The notes below the pieces were generated by a model, which saw nothing but the letters and a program-made list of their open reading frames with translations, made no database searches and was not told the DNA's origin. Shown in pieces: positions 63,901 through 64,000 of a DNA stretch of 64,000 nucleotides. A program made the position numbers and the translations under genes. Within the stretch, counting starts at the first letter, position 1; the number at the start of each line of letters is the position of its first letter. Origin of the DNA: Strongylocentrotus droebachiensis (taxonomy: Eukaryota; Echinodermata; Echinoidea; Camarodonta; Strongylocentrotidae); assembly GCA_035222895.1 (NCBI GenBank), contig JAVYIG010000315.1, positions 598,994-662,993 on the forward strand, in the 5' to 3' direction.

Positions 63901-64000
63901 TCCCTTCCAGGGGCATCAAATTTTTATTTTTTGACCAGTTCAAAAGTGTACCACATAAAATTTACGATATTTGTTGTTGCGAGATGCGGATGAGCGCTAC

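Noticed and set aside
1-64000. CRISPR arrays, bacterial operons, prophage, rRNA or tRNA genes
   Set aside because: Tandem repeats here have no spacer structure, coding genes have spliceosomal introns, and I saw no cloverleaf or rRNA core sequence. snoRNAs in NHP2 or TRUB1 introns cannot be excluded by eye.

Overview
The window is invertebrate deuterostome nuclear DNA, most likely an echinoderm and probably a sea urchin (inference). The reasons are compact genes with canonical GT-AG introns, proteins close to vertebrate orthologues but with echinoderm-style introns, an AT-rich background with many acatgta and taccggta strings, and a dense load of small DNA transposons. There are no bacterial operons, CRISPR arrays or phage features.

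Layout, left to right. (1) 680-781 is a terminal coding exon of an unidentified lysine-rich protein (+), with a 3' UTR to about 1640. (2) 5068-9404 is RNF103 on the minus strand: four exons, 808 aa, membrane RING-H2 E3 ligase. (3) 12539-18663 is TRUB1 (+): seven coding exons, 281 aa, tRNA pseudouridine synthase. (4) 21172-23876 is NHP2 (-): four exons, 152 aa, H/ACA RNP core protein. (5) 24312-27805 is a two-exon C2H2 zinc-finger gene (+), 387 aa, head-to-head with NHP2. (6) 32355-57606 is TCERG1/CA150 (+): 18 recovered coding exons, about 1,072 aa, three WW and six FF domains; its first exon was not found. (7) 60596-62658 is the 3' part of a SAXO/FAM154 axonemal microtubule-stabiliser gene (-), convergent with TCERG1. 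All reading frames join in phase across the listed splice sites.

TRUB1 and NHP2, both pseudouridylation proteins, lie tail-to-tail. TCERG1 links transcription elongation to splicing. RNF103 and SAXO have unrelated roles (ER-associated ubiquitination; ciliary axoneme).

The most unusual content is outside the genes. I find about 20 palindromic or foldback elements. Several have exact target-site duplications: a hAT-like element with an 8-bp TSD, a piggyBac-like TTAA element, TA-flanked mariner-like MITEs, a two-copy family with 6-bp TSDs, and a 3.2-kb composite with a 5-bp TSD. A distinct group of small hairpins shares a terminus resembling GG-CC followed by TTCACAAA. TCERG1 also carries two independent partial tandem duplications of exon plus acceptor (pseudo-exons).
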